64,000 nucleotides of DNA from Azospirillum halopraeferens DSM 3675. Lineage in GTDB: Bacteria; Pseudomonadota; Alphaproteobacteria; Azospirillales; Azospirillaceae. Location of the stretch: assembly GCF_000429625.1 (NCBI RefSeq), contig NZ_AUCF01000014.1:62001-126000 (forward strand), read 5' to 3'. Below are positions 48,438 to 59,875 of this stretch, piece by piece. Both the position numbers and the translations under genes were made by a program. Each line of letters opens with the position of its first letter. Within the stretch, counting starts at the first letter, position 1. The notes beneath the pieces are model-generated. The model saw only the letters and a list, made by a program, of their open reading frames with translations, searched no databases and was not told where the DNA came from.

Positions 48438-50723
48438 ATGTCGAACTACACCCATATGGGAAACGGCGAAGGCAATTACCTGACGGGCAGTGACGGCGAC
48501 GACTGGATCGGCGGCTTTCTCGGTGACGACACCCTCGACGGGGGCAACGGAAACGACACGCTGGAGGGCGGTGGCGACAACGACATCCTGTACGGCCGGG
48601 CCGGCGACGACGTGTTGAGCGGGGAAGCCGGAAACGACACGCTCTATGGCGGTAACGGCAACGACATCCTGTACGGCGGCGACGGCGACGATCTGCTGCA
48701 GGGCGGCAACGGGTCCGACACGCTGTACGGCGGCGCCGGCAACGATCTCTTCCTCATCGAACCCGTGGGTTCGGGAACGGATCTCATCGGCGATTTCGCG
48801 GACGGCGACGTGATCCGCATCAACGACACGACGCTGACCGGACCGGTCAGCGCCGGCGCCGGCATCGGCATGACGCCGTTCTCCGTTCAGATCGACGCCT
48901 TCGACGCGGTCAGCGGCACGACCACCGTGCACTTCGATGTCGGGGGCATGCTTCGGTCGGTGGTGCTGTCCGGAAGCTACGATCTCGAAGGCTTCGCGGT
49001 GAACAACGGCGCCCTCACCTACTCGTTGCCGCGGCTGACCGGCTCCGCGCCGGCCGACGACGCCACCGGGGTGGCGGTGGGCAGCGCCATCGTCCTGACC
49101 TTTTCCGAGACCGTCCAGGCGGCGACCGGCTCCATCACGCTGCGCCGCCTGTCCGACGGCGGGGCGGTGGAAACCTTCGCGGTGACCGACACGGCCCGGG
49201 TCACGATCAACGGCAACCAGGTCACGATCGTCCCGTCCAATCCGCTTGCCCATCTGACCGGTTATTACGTGGAGATCGCCGCCGGCGCCTTCACGGATGC
49301 CGAGGGCAACGCCTTCGCCGGCCTGAGCGGCTCCACCCGGCTCAACTTCTCGACCGCAGCCGCCGCCTCGCCGCCACCGTCCACGGGCGGCGGCGACGGC
49401 GGGGGGACGCCGTCGACGGTCACCCTGACGGTGGACGGCGTCAGCGTGCAGCAGACGACGCAGACCGCCGGCGACGGCACGGTCACCCGGACGCTGACCA
49501 TCCCCGTGGTGACCGCCGACCGGCGCGAGGAGATCGCCTCCACCCCCAACGCCGACATCCCGCTGGCCAGCGACGCCGGCGGACGGACGCTGCTGATCGC
49601 CCACGTGCCGGTCGGCGTGGGCATGCAGGTGGACGCGGTCACCACCGCCGGCGGTTCGGCGGCGGACGGGCTGATCCGCGCCATCCTGGGCCGCACGCAG
49701 GAACAGCCGGCCGCCGGGCAGGACATGTCCGGCATCGGGCAGACGTTCCTGAACGGGCTGCCGGCGGGCACCAACCTGACCGTGCGCACCATCACGCCGG
49801 TCGTCGCCCCCGGCGCCACGGCTCCGCCGGGCCAGCCGATCATCATCGACGGCACCTCCTCGGCGCCGCCGGCCGGCGGCGGACCCGTCACCGAACGCCA
49901 GGCGATCGTCATCGACGCCCGCGGCCTGCCCTCGGGATCCGTCATCGAACTCCACAACGTCGAGTTCGCCGCCGTGGTCGGCGCGGTCCGCGTCACCGGC
50001 GGCACCGGTTCCCAGGTCGTGGTGGGCGACGGCTCCGACCAGTGGATCGTGCTGGGCGAGGGCGACGACACCCTGCACGGCGGTGCCGGCAACGACTACG
50101 TGGGGTCGGAGGGCGGCAACGACGTGCTGTTCGGCGGGTTCGGCGCGGACACCGTGGTCGGCGGCAGCGGCGACGACGTGCTGTACGGCAACCAGCAGGA
50201 CGACCTGCTCTTCGGCAACCGGGGCATGGACACCCTGTTCGGCGGGCAGGACAGTGACACGCTGTTCGGCGGCCAGGATGGCGACGTGCTCTATGGCCAG
50301 CTCGGCGGGGATGTGCTGTACGGCCAGATGGGCGACGACACGCTGTTCGGCGGTCAGGGCAACGACGTGCTGTTCGGCGGCGAGGGTCGCGACGTCCTGT
50401 ACGGCGGTCTGGGCGCCGACACCTTCGGCTTCGAGAGCACGCTCGACGGCGGCGACGTCATCGGCGACTTCGAGGCGGGGGTGGACCGCATCGCCGTGGT
50501 CGGACCCAACTTCGGGTCGATCCCGGCGGGCACCCTGCCGGCCGCCCACTTCGCGCTGGACAACCCGGCGTCGGCCAACGCGACGTTCGTGTTCGACACG
50601 CGCACCGGCGTGCTGTCGTTCGACGCCGACGGATCGGGGGCCGGCGCGGCGGTCACCATCGCCACGCTCAACGTCCGCACGCTGAGCCACACCGACATCA
50701 TCGTGGTACCCGGCGGCGCCTGA
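48438..50723 (+). CDS. RTX calcium-binding repeat protein with Ig-like domain
   Basis: This 761-residue protein has an N-terminal block of GGxGxDxLx nonapeptides (about 10-110; GGNGNDTLE, GGDGDDLLQ), a linker, and an SbsA-type Ig-like domain (about 200-305; SAPADDATGVAVGSAIVLTFSETVQA, TGYYVEIAAGAFTDAEGNAFAG). After a Pro/Gly-rich spacer comes a second RTX block (about 535-665) and a C-terminal tail ending IIVVPGGA. No signal peptide is seen, as expected for type I secretion, whose genes are absent here. Function may be adhesion or a surface layer. Neighbours are the two ATP-grasp genes (divergent) and a GST. Confidence 0.88.
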   Translation: MSNYTHMGNGEGNYLTGSDGDDWIGGFLGDDTLDGGNGNDTLEGGGDNDILYGRAGDDVLSGEAGNDTLYGGNGNDILYGGDGDDLLQGGNGSDTLYGGAGNDLFLIEPVGSGTDLIGDFADGDVIRINDTTLTGPVSAGAGIGMTPFSVQIDAFDAVSGTTTVHFDVGGMLRSVVLSGSYDLEGFAVNNGALTYSLPRLTGSAPADDATGVAVGSAIVLTFSETVQAATGSITLRRLSDGGAVETFAVTDTARVTINGNQVTIVPSNPLAHLTGYYVEIAAGAFTDAEGNAFAGLSGSTRLNFSTAAAASPPPSTGGGDGGGTPSTVTLTVDGVSVQQTTQTAGDGTVTRTLTIPVVTADRREEIASTPNADIPLASDAGGRTLLIAHVPVGVGMQVDAVTTAGGSAADGLIRAILGRTQEQPAAGQDMSGIGQTFLNGLPAGTNLTVRTITPVVAPGATAPPGQPIIIDGTSSAPPAGGGPVTERQAIVIDARGLPSGSVIELHNVEFAAVVGAVRVTGGTGSQVVVGDGSDQWIVLGEGDDTLHGGAGNDYVGSEGGNDVLFGGFGADTVVGGSGDDVLYGNQQDDLLFGNRGMDTLFGGQDSDTLFGGQDGDVLYGQLGGDVLYGQMGDDTLFGGQGNDVLFGGEGRDVLYGGLGADTFGFESTLDGGDVIGDFEAGVDRIAVVGPNFGSIPAGTLPAAHFALDNPASANATFVFDTRTGVLSFDADGSGAGAAVTIATLNVRTLSHTDIIVVPGGA

Positions 50724-50734
50724 CGGCTCCGCCG

Positions 50735-50771
50735 CCCGCCGCCCGGGGGTTCCCGTACCCCGGGCGGCGGG
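50735..50771. terminator. Shared terminator hairpin between converging RTX and GST genes
   Basis: CCCGCCGCCCGGGG at 50735-50748 pairs perfectly with CCCCGGGCGGCGGG at 50758-50771 around nine bases. It lies between converging genes. No T-run follows, so efficiency is uncertain. Confidence 0.6.
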
Positions 50772-50776
50772 GCCGG

Positions 50777-51487
50777 TTACGGGCTCGTCGCGACGGCAGG
50801 GGAAAGCGCATCGTCGAGGCTGACGTGGCCGGCGAAGCGGCCGGTCGTGACGGCGGGCTCCCCGTGCTCCACCGCCCGGGCGAAGCGGACGGCGGGGTCC
50901 TCGCAGAGCCGCTCGTACAGGCGGTTGACGGCGGGGTACGCGCGCCGGTCGAGTGCGTCGTGGACATCGACCCAGCGCGCGATGCCGGCGAAATAGGCGT
51001 CGGCCAGGCTGCGCCGCTCGCCGAGAATCCAGTCGCGGCCGTCCAGCATCCGCTCCAGGTCGGCGTGCGCCTCCGCCACCATGCGGTGACCGAAGGCGGT
51101 GAGGACGGTCTTCTCCGGCTCCCCGACGTCGCTGTCCAGGGTGTGCCAGAGCGGCGTGAAGGCGTTGAAGAAACTCGTGTTGAGAAACGCCAGCGCCTGG
51201 TTCAGGCGGTCGAAGCCGGCGCTCCCCTGCGGGAAGGCGAGCCCCCGGTCGATCGCCCCGGCACCGATGTGGTTGAGGATCGCCATGCTCTCGACGATGA
51301 TCGCGCCCGTCGCGGTCATCAGTGCGGGCGTCTCGCCGACGGGATTGACCCGCCGGTAGGCCGGGCTCGCCGCCATCTCGGGCAAGGCGATGCGGCACAG
51401 CCGGTACGGCCGGCCGGCCCATTCCAGCGCGACGATCGATCCGAAGGAGCAGCCCTCGGGCACGCCGTAGAAGAGAATTGGGTCCAT
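50777..51487 (-). CDS. Glutathione S-transferase-family protein
   Basis: This 236-residue protein has the N-terminal thioredoxin-like domain (MDPILFYGVPEGCSFGSIVALEWAGRPYRL, NPVGETPALMTATGAIIVESMAIL) and the C-terminal helical domain (DWILGERRSLADAYFAGIARWV). Glutathione conjugation or peroxide or dehalogenation activity is typical. The ATG at 51487 follows GGAGA; longer frames upstream have no ribosome site. It diverges from a LysR regulator, suggesting control by it. Confidence 0.86.
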   Translation of the reverse strand: MDPILFYGVPEGCSFGSIVALEWAGRPYRLCRIALPEMAASPAYRRVNPVGETPALMTATGAIIVESMAILNHIGAGAIDRGLAFPQGSAGFDRLNQALAFLNTSFFNAFTPLWHTLDSDVGEPEKTVLTAFGHRMVAEAHADLERMLDGRDWILGERRSLADAYFAGIARWVDVHDALDRRAYPAVNRLYERLCEDPAVRFARAVEHGEPAVTTGRFAGHVSLDDALSPAVATSP

Positions 51488-51614
51488 GATCGTCTCCCTG
51501 TCGCCGCAACGGCGGATTGCCGTCGCCGCCGGCAGCATGCAGGTGTGGACAATCAGCCGATAGACGCTAGAATCCGAACTCATTGTTCACAGACGTGGAC
51601 GACGTGGCCCCGGA

Positions 51615-52502
51615 ATGCTGAACCTCAACGACCTCCGCTATTTCGTCCGCGCGGTGGAGGACGGGGGAATCACCGCCGCCGCCCGGCGGCTCGGTGTGCC
51701 GAAATCGACCGTCAGCAAACGCATCGCCGAGCTGGAGGAGAGTCTCGGGGCCCGGCTGCTCCGCCGCACCACCCGCAGCCTCACGCTGACCGACCCGGGG
51801 CGTGATTTCTACGAACACGCCCGTGCCGCGCTGATCGAAGCCGAAACCGCGGAGACCGCCGTGCGCATGCGGCTGGCCGCGCCGAGCGGGACGGTGCGGC
51901 TGACGGCGTCGGTCCCCGTTGCGCAGTTCCATCTGGCCGATCACCTGGCGGAGCTGGCGCGGGCCTATCCCGCGATCCGGCTGGAGGTGCACGTCACCGA
52001 CCGCTTCGTGGACCTGGTGCAGGACGGTTTCGACATCGCCGTGCGCAGCCATTTTCAGCCGCTGCCGGATTCGGGGCTCGTGCAGCGCCGCGTGGCGGTC
52101 GATCCCGTGGTCATGGTCGCCGCCCCCGGGTACCTGGACCTCCGCGGCACCCCGGAACGGCCGGACGACCTCGCCGCCCATTGCGGCCTGCTGACCGGCC
52201 CGACGGCCACGGTCTGGCGCATCGGCGACGGCCAGGGCGCCGAGGTGACGGTCGCGCCGCGGCCCCGCCTGGTGGCCGACGAATCGCTGGTGCTGCTGCG
52301 GTCGGCCACCGCCGGCCTGGGCATCGCCTGCCTGCCCGAGGGCCTGTGCCGCGCCGGTCTCGCGGCCGGGGCGCTGGTGCGGGTGCTGCCCGGCTGGACC
52401 GCCGGTGCCGTGACGACCACGATCCTGACCACGCACCGCCGCGGCCAGTTGCCCGGCGTGCGCGCGGTGGTGGAGTTCCTGTCCGACCGCCTGGCGCGGT
52501 GA
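51615..52502 (+). CDS. LysR-family regulator
   Basis: This 295-residue regulator has the LysR winged helix (LNLNDLRYFVRAVEDGGITAAARRLGVPKSTVSKRIAELEESLGARLL). The C-terminal effector domain carries VRLTASVPVAQFHLADHLAELARAYPAIRLEVHVTDRFVDLVQDGFDIAVR. It belongs to the CrgA-like group. Divergent placement 127 bp from the GST gene makes it the likely regulator of that gene. A clean run of coding sequence ends at 52502, after which decayed DNA begins. Confidence 0.88.
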   Translation: MLNLNDLRYFVRAVEDGGITAAARRLGVPKSTVSKRIAELEESLGARLLRRTTRSLTLTDPGRDFYEHARAALIEAETAETAVRMRLAAPSGTVRLTASVPVAQFHLADHLAELARAYPAIRLEVHVTDRFVDLVQDGFDIAVRSHFQPLPDSGLVQRRVAVDPVVMVAAPGYLDLRGTPERPDDLAAHCGLLTGPTATVWRIGDGQGAEVTVAPRPRLVADESLVLLRSATAGLGIACLPEGLCRAGLAAGALVRVLPGWTAGAVTTTILTTHRRGQLPGVRAVVEFLSDRLAR

Positions 52503-52552
52503 CGCCGCCGGGGCGGCAACCGGTCTGCGGCCGTATCAGTCCGTGGTCGGAG

Positions 52553-53178
52553 TCAAAAGGGCATTTTCCGGCGGCACGGAGCCGCGCAGGACGCGGGCGA
52601 CAACGTCCGGTCGATCGCCCCCCGGATGCGGCGGACAAGGCCGGCTGTACGGGCGGTCAGACGGTCCACCAGCCCCGCAAGGTCGAGGGGCGCCGAATCG
52701 GCGGGCTGCCAGCGCTTCCTCCGTCCGGTCCGGAAGAGGAGCAGGATGCCGTAGCGCGAGCGGTGGTCGCGCAGGTGCCGGCCGACAAGCTTGTGTTCGA
52801 GGGCGTTTTCCAGATCAGGAACGCTCCGGCCCTTTTCCAGCACCTTGATCTCGATACACGCCGGTCCATCGCGGGCGGCGTTGTGCAGTCGGATGTCGGT
52901 CCGCATTTTCCGGTCAACCTGTTCCTCGCGATGGACCGTGTGCCGGCAATTGGCCCGGATGCGCAGAACACCGGCAAGCCAGGCGACCAGTACTCATCGC
53001 CACGGCACAGGATGTTCACGTGCGTGCTGGCGGGGCGTTGCTCCTTCCGTTTGATGTCGGCCGCCCGCTGCCAGAACACCGCCCGCTTCAAGGCGGGATG
53101 ACGGGCCACCGCGTCGCGGACGGCGTTGGAACCGCGATCACGGTCGGGCAGGTGCCAATGCGTGGACTCCGGCACGCG
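52553..53178 (-). pseudogene. C-terminal fragment of a nuclease-like protein (frameshifted)
   Basis: Two adjacent reading frames together give one protein end. The first reads AVRDAVARHPALKRAVFW then DIKRKEQRPASTHVNIL. After a frameshift near 53010 the second reads LRIRANCRHTVHREEQVDRK, MRTDIRLHNAARDGPACIEIKV and YGILLLF, with a TGA at 52553. The spacing of the Asp in RTDIRL and of IEIKV resembles a PD-(D/E)XK nuclease core. There is no start and the N-terminal part is missing, cut off where IS-derived DNA begins. Origin could be a restriction or defence gene. This is a decayed remnant. Confidence 0.5.
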
Positions 53179-54176
53179 CTGACATCCCGGGGAACGAGCC
53201 TCCTGAGGCGCCGTGCGAGGATCGAGACGAAGGCGATTTCGACGAACGCGACGAGGTGCTCGTTCGTCCGCTCGACGATGGTTGTTCAATCGCCGGTAGC
53301 GGCTGCTCCAGCTGAAAGAACGCTCCACGACCCGGGCGATTTCGCTGGGGATGAACATCCCGTCGCGGCCGCGGGCGATCGGCTGGATCGTGATGCCGAG
53401 CGACTCCCCGGCTTTGGCGAGGCGCTCGCCGCGATAGCCGAGATCGCCGATCGCCGGCTCCTGGAAGCCGCGGCCGGCGAGCCGGCGCAGGACCGGGACG
53501 ATGTCTTTGGTGTCATGCACGTTGGCCGGCGCAGCATCGATTGCCAGCGGGATGCCGTACGTCTCGACCGCGATGTGGACCTTCACGCCGCGGATCTTCT
53601 TGCCGCCGTCCACGCCCCGCGCGAAGCAGCTCGGGGCCGAGGGGCATGTCCGGCTGTCGATCACCACCGTGCTCGGCTCTGGCGTATCGCCGCAGGCCAG
53701 CCGCCACGTGCGGCCCAGCCGATCGAGCAACGGCGCCACAGCCCCGGCCGGGTCCAGCGGGCGAACAGCGTGTACAGCGTGCCGAAGGGGATGCCCGAGA
53801 GCTGACCGATGGCGCGCCACCGCATGCCGCAAAAGCACACGCACCACACGGCCATGATCGCCTTGCGCAGGGCGCTTCCGGTGATGGGCGCTCAAGGGTC
53901 GCGGCGGGTCGGCCGCGTACCGTCCGCCGCCATCGCCGTCAGCTCGACCGGCACCGCATCGACGAAGGCATCGACATCCGAGAACGCGTCCCGGGACGCC
54001 GGCGTGGTGCTTGCCGGACGGACGGCGGTGCCCATGGACTACCGGTCCAGGCGCTGTTGACGACGGCCATAAATCCACCAGCCCGCCCGCCACAATACCT
54101 CTGCTCGCCTGAACCTCTGCTCGCCTGAAAATGGCATCACGACCGCCGCGAGCCGGGACGCCCCAGCTACGAACAG
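53179..54176 (-). pseudogene. IS5-type transposase, frameshifted remnant
   Basis: Three frames give parts of one IS5-family DDE transposase. The N-terminal part reads RWRAIGQLSGIPFGTLYTLF and ARWTRPGLWRR. The DDE core (STVVIDSRTCPSAPS, then PAIGDLGYRGERLAKA) includes two acidic residues, with the third in VVERSFSW. After another shift comes a C-terminal ERTNEHLVAFVEIAFVSILA end. At least two frameshifts make it inactive. The terminal repeat GTTCGTAGC (minus strand, at 54175-54167) survives on the right end, and the left end is lost. It matches the deletion derivative at 11.6 kb. Confidence 0.8.
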
Positions 54177-54586
54177 GCCCTGAATACGGGCAGGTCGATG
54201 CCTCCTCCGGCGGACGTGAAGGAGACCTCAACCGGCAGGCCGACGCTGATGCGGTCGAGGTCGTCGGCGAGGATGCGGGTCATCAGCCGCGGTCCCTCCG
54301 CCAGGTCGACGAGCCCGACGGCGTACGGCGCCTCGTCCCGGAAACCGGGGGGCGCCTTGTGGACGATGGTGAAGGAGTAGACGGTGCCGCGGCCCGACGT
54401 CTCGACCCACTCCAGCGCGTCGCTCATGCAGTGGGGGCAGAGCAGGCGGGGATAGAAGATGTGTTCGCCACAGGCCCGGCACCGCTGGACCAGCAGCCGC
54501 CCCTCGCGGGCGGCGTCCCAGAAGGGGGCGGTCTCGGTGTTGGGGATCGGCAGGGGCTTGGCGGGGGATGGGGTGGGTGTGCTCAT
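54167..54586 (-). CDS. DUF35 / Zn-ribbon OB-fold CoA-binding protein, IS-truncated C-terminus
   Basis: This 139-residue protein has a zinc ribbon (VQRCRACGEHIFYPRLLCPHCMS, residues 32-55) and an OB fold (GRGTVYSFTIVHKAPPGF, YAVGLVDLAEGPRLMTRI). Proteins like this pair with thiolase-like enzymes encoded next to them and help thiolytic or acyltransfer steps. The last codons GCC TGT TCG TAG lie in the terminal repeat of the decayed IS5-type element, so the natural end after LPVF has been replaced. Activity may survive because the core is intact. ATGA overlap with the thiolase. Confidence 0.84.
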   Translation of the reverse strand: MSTPTPSPAKPLPIPNTETAPFWDAAREGRLLVQRCRACGEHIFYPRLLCPHCMSDALEWVETSGRGTVYSFTIVHKAPPGFRDEAPYAVGLVDLAEGPRLMTRILADDLDRISVGLPVEVSFTSAGGGIDLPVFRACS

Positions 54587-55760
54587 CGTGGTTCGCTCCC
54601 GAGAATCAGTGTCGCTCCCGACGACAGGGCGCCGCCGGTGCCGTGGCAGAGGGCCAGACGGGCGCCGGCCACCTGCCGCTCGCCGCATTCGCCGCGCAAC
54701 TGGCGCACGGCTTCCGTGATCAGGAAGATCCCGAACATGCCGGGATGGGTGTAGGAGAGGCCGCCGCCCTGGGTGTTCATGGGGAACGCTCCCCCGGGGG
54801 CGATGCGGCCGTCCCCGACGAAGCGGCCGCCCTCGCCCTTGGGGCAGAAGCCGAGGTCCTCCAGGGTCATCAGGACGGTGATGGTGAAGGAGTCGTAGAT
54901 CTGCGCCACGTCGATGTCGGCCGGGGTGATGCCGGCGCCGGCGAACGCCCGTGGCCCGGTGATGGCGGCCGGGGTCACCGTCAGCTCCGGCATCGCGCCG
55001 ATGCTGGTCTGGTTGTGGGATTCCGCCGAGCCCCACAGATAGACCGGAGCCTTGGCCGTATCGCGCGCCCGCTCCCGGCTGGTCACCACCACCGCACCGC
55101 CGCCGTCGGTGACGAGACAGCAGTCGAGCCGGTGCAGCGGCGAACTGACGGGAGCGGAGGCGAGGACGTCCTCCACGGTGATCGGCTCCCGCCGGAAGGC
55201 CAAGGGGTTCATGGCCGCCCATTGCCGGGCCGCCACGGCGACGCGGGCGAGCTGCTCGCGCGTCGTGCCGTAGAGGTGCATGTGCCGTTGGGCCGCCAGG
55301 GCGTAGGCGCCGGCCATCATCGGCAGACCGTAAGGCGCCTCGAACTGGGAGGCCGGCAGCCACGGTTCGGCCCCGCCGCCGAAGGACCCGCCGCCGGTGC
55401 GCTGGGTGCTGCCGTAGGTGATCAGGCAGACCGAGCACAACCCGGCGGCGATGGCCATCGCCGCGTGCTGCACATACGCCTCGAACGAACAGCCGCCCAG
55501 CGAGGTGGAGTCGGAATAGCTCGGGACGATGCCAAGGTATTCGGCCACCTGCATGGAGGGGAAGCGCACACCGCGCGCGGAGCCGATGGACAGGATGCCG
55601 TCGACCTCGCTCTTGGCGATGCCCGCGTCGTCCAGGGCGCGCTTGGCGGCCCGGGCATGCAGTTGCAGCTCCGTGCGGTGCGGCAGGTGCCCCAGTTCGG
55701 ACTCGGCGACGCCGACGATGGCGACCCGGTCCCGGAAGTCGTCGCGTGGTCCGGCGCGCG

Positions 55761-55764
<4 letters not shown>
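54583..55764 (-). CDS. Thiolase-like acetyl-CoA acetyltransferase (SCPx type)
   Basis: This 393-residue thiolase-like protein has VAIVGVAESELGHLPHRTELQLHARAAKRALDDAGI at the start, STSLGGCSFEAYVQHAAMAI near residue 88 with the expected cysteine, QIYDSFTITVLMTLEDLGFC near 295 and NTQGGGLSYTHPGMFG near 340. The HGTGGALSSGA end supports the SCP2/thiolase group used with DUF35 partners. It probably cleaves the 3-ketoacyl-CoA of an unusual acid. It overlaps both neighbours by four bases, in one operon with the FadB-like gene. Confidence 0.85.
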
Positions 55765-57866
<2,102 letters not shown>

Positions 57867-57886
57867 CCTTGTCCTCCCGTTGATGG

Positions 57887-59404
57887 TTATGGGGTTTGGC
57901 CGATGCGTCGCATGCGACGGGCGGCGGAGGCGAGGTAGGGCCAGAACGACACCAGGATCAGCGCCGCGGTGGCGCCCATCAGGACGGCGCTGATCGGCCG
58001 GTCGATGAAGACGGCGAAGTCGCCGCGCGACACCAGAAGCGAGCGCTTGAGGTGCTCTTCGATCAGCGGTCCCAGGATGAAGCCCAGCAGCACCGGGGCC
58101 GTGGGATAGCGCAGCACGTTCATGAAGAAGCCGAGCACGCCGAACGCCAGGGCGGTGTAGACATCGAACACGCTGGAGCGCACGGAATAAACGCCGACGC
58201 AGATCAGGAACAGCATGGAGGGGTAGAGCATCCGGTAGGGGATGGTCAGGATGCGCACCCACAGGCCGACCAGCGGCACGTTGAGGATCAGCAGCAGGAC
58301 GTTGCCGATCCAGAAGCTGGCCACCAGCCCCCAGAACATGGTGGGCTGCTCGGCGACGAAGCCGGGGCCGGGGATGATGCCGTGGATCATCAGCGCCCCC
58401 AGGAGGATCGCCATCACCGAATCGCCGGGAATGCCGAGGCTGAGGGTCGGGATGAAGGCGGCCTGGACCGACGCGTTGTTGGACGCTTCCGGCGCCGCGA
58501 TCCCCTCCACCGCACCCTGGCCGAAACGTTGGGGTGCGGACGACAGGCGCTTCTCCACGGCGTAGGAGATGAAGGTCGCGATGCTGGGGCCGGAGCCGGG
58601 CAGCGCGCCGATGATCGAGCCGATGCCGGTGCCGCGCAGGATCGGCATACCGATCCGCCGCCATTCCTCGCGGGTCGGCAGCATCGAGCGCAAGGTGATG
58701 TCGCGGGCGCGGACCGCGGCACCGTCGCGGTTGACCAGGGTGGACATGATCTCGCTGATGCCGAACATGCCCATGGCGATGGGCACGAGGTCGAACCCGT
58801 CGGCCAGTTCGAACCGGCCGAACGTGAAGCGCATCAGCCCGGAATTGACGTCCGTTCCGGGGATTGCCAGGGCCAGCCCGACGAGAACCATCGCCAACCC
58901 CTTGACCGGTGAGCCCACCGACAGGGTGGAGGCGGCCACCAGCCCCAGCAGCATGGCCGCGAAGTACTCCACCGAGGAGAAGTTCAGCGCCAGCGACGCC
59001 AGGAGCGGCGTGAAGAACATCATCAGCACCACGGCGAGGCAGCCGCCGATGAACGACGCGGTGCTGGTGATCAGCAGGGCCACCCCGGCGCGCCCCTGCT
59101 TGGCCAGCGGGTTGCCGTCCAGACAGGTGATGGCCGCGGTGGCCGTGCCGGGAATGTTGAGCAGGATGGCCGCGGTGGAGCCGCCGTACTGCGCGCCGTA
59201 GAAGATGCCGGCCAGCATGATCAGCCCGACCATCGGCTCCAGGTAGTAGGTCAGCGGCAGCAGCATGGAGATGGCCGCCAGGGCGCCGACGCCGGGCAGG
59301 ACCCCGACGAAGGTGCCGATGGTGACGCCGAGGAAGCAGAACAGCAGGGCTGCGGGCGACAACGCCGCCTCGAAGCCCAGGGCAAGGTTGGAGAGGGTCT
59401 CCAT
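57887..59404 (-). CDS. tctA: Tripartite tricarboxylate transporter, large permease TctA (second copy)
   Basis: This 505-residue membrane protein has the TctA signatures GTFVGVLPGVGALAAISMLLPLTY, GAQYGGSTAAILLNIPGTATAAITCLDGNPLA near residue 75 and GSIIGALPGSGPSIATFISYAV near 265, with ten or more hydrophobic segments. It is a paralogue of the copy at 42-43 kb but only distantly similar, so they take different substrates. A TctC gene is not found in the window next to this pair; the binding protein may lie beyond the right edge. Confidence 0.92.
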   Translation of the reverse strand: METLSNLALGFEAALSPAALLFCFLGVTIGTFVGVLPGVGALAAISMLLPLTYYLEPMVGLIMLAGIFYGAQYGGSTAAILLNIPGTATAAITCLDGNPLAKQGRAGVALLITSTASFIGGCLAVVLMMFFTPLLASLALNFSSVEYFAAMLLGLVAASTLSVGSPVKGLAMVLVGLALAIPGTDVNSGLMRFTFGRFELADGFDLVPIAMGMFGISEIMSTLVNRDGAAVRARDITLRSMLPTREEWRRIGMPILRGTGIGSIIGALPGSGPSIATFISYAVEKRLSSAPQRFGQGAVEGIAAPEASNNASVQAAFIPTLSLGIPGDSVMAILLGALMIHGIIPGPGFVAEQPTMFWGLVASFWIGNVLLLILNVPLVGLWVRILTIPYRMLYPSMLFLICVGVYSVRSSVFDVYTALAFGVLGFFMNVLRYPTAPVLLGFILGPLIEEHLKRSLLVSRGDFAVFIDRPISAVLMGATAALILVSFWPYLASAARRMRRIGQTP

Positions 59405-59407
59405 GGC

Positions 59408-59863
59408 TCACCACCAGAAGGCCGGGAGGGAGACGCCGAGCGCCCGGATGAACAACTGGTCGCCCAGGATCGCCATCGCCACCGCGGTTATCACCGCGCT
59501 GCGCAGGTGAGCCGGCCGTTCCGCCCGGGCGCTGACCATGACCAGCAGCAGCGTCGTCGGCACCAGGCCGATGCGCGGTGCCAGCAGGGCAAACAGCAGG
59601 ACCGGCAGGGCCATGAACAGGATCGGCCGCGGCGCGAAGGGGATCGTCGCCCTCGACGCCGCCAGGGCCTGCACCAGCAGCACGGCGCCGAGGCCGCACA
59701 GGGCCACGCCGAGGACCACGGGGAAGAATCCGGGGCCCATTCTCTGGATGGAGCCGAACGGGTAGGTCAGCCCGACGCCGACCATGAACAGGCCGAACAG
59801 CAGGACCACCGCGGCGGCGGTGATCTCGGGCAGATTGAGCGTGCGGAGCGGGGGAATGCGCAT
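59408..59863 (-). CDS. tctB: Tripartite tricarboxylate transporter, small permease TctB
   Basis: This 151-residue membrane protein has four hydrophobic segments (AAVVLLFGLFMVGVGLTYPFG, FFPVVLGVALCGLGAVLLVQA, PILFMALPVLLFALLAP, SAVITAVAMAILG). The GPGFFPVVLG segment after the first helix is typical of TctB. It lies three bases before tctA and 12 bp after the carboxylase gene, so the operon order is carboxylase-tctB-tctA. Confidence 0.9.
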   Translation of the reverse strand: MRIPPLRTLNLPEITAAAVVLLFGLFMVGVGLTYPFGSIQRMGPGFFPVVLGVALCGLGAVLLVQALAASRATIPFAPRPILFMALPVLLFALLAPRIGLVPTTLLLVMVSARAERPAHLRSAVITAVAMAILGDQLFIRALGVSLPAFWW

Positions 59864-59875
59864 GGAAACCTCCCG

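Noticed and set aside
48480..50420. Regular short DNA repeats considered as a CRISPR array
   Set aside because: The repeats are in-frame codons for RTX nonapeptides, without conserved direct repeats or unique spacers.
48201..51509. A long leftward open frame antisense to the RTX gene
   Set aside because: It is a by-product of the repetitive GC-rich RTX coding sequence. The plus strand has clear domains while the antisense translation has none.
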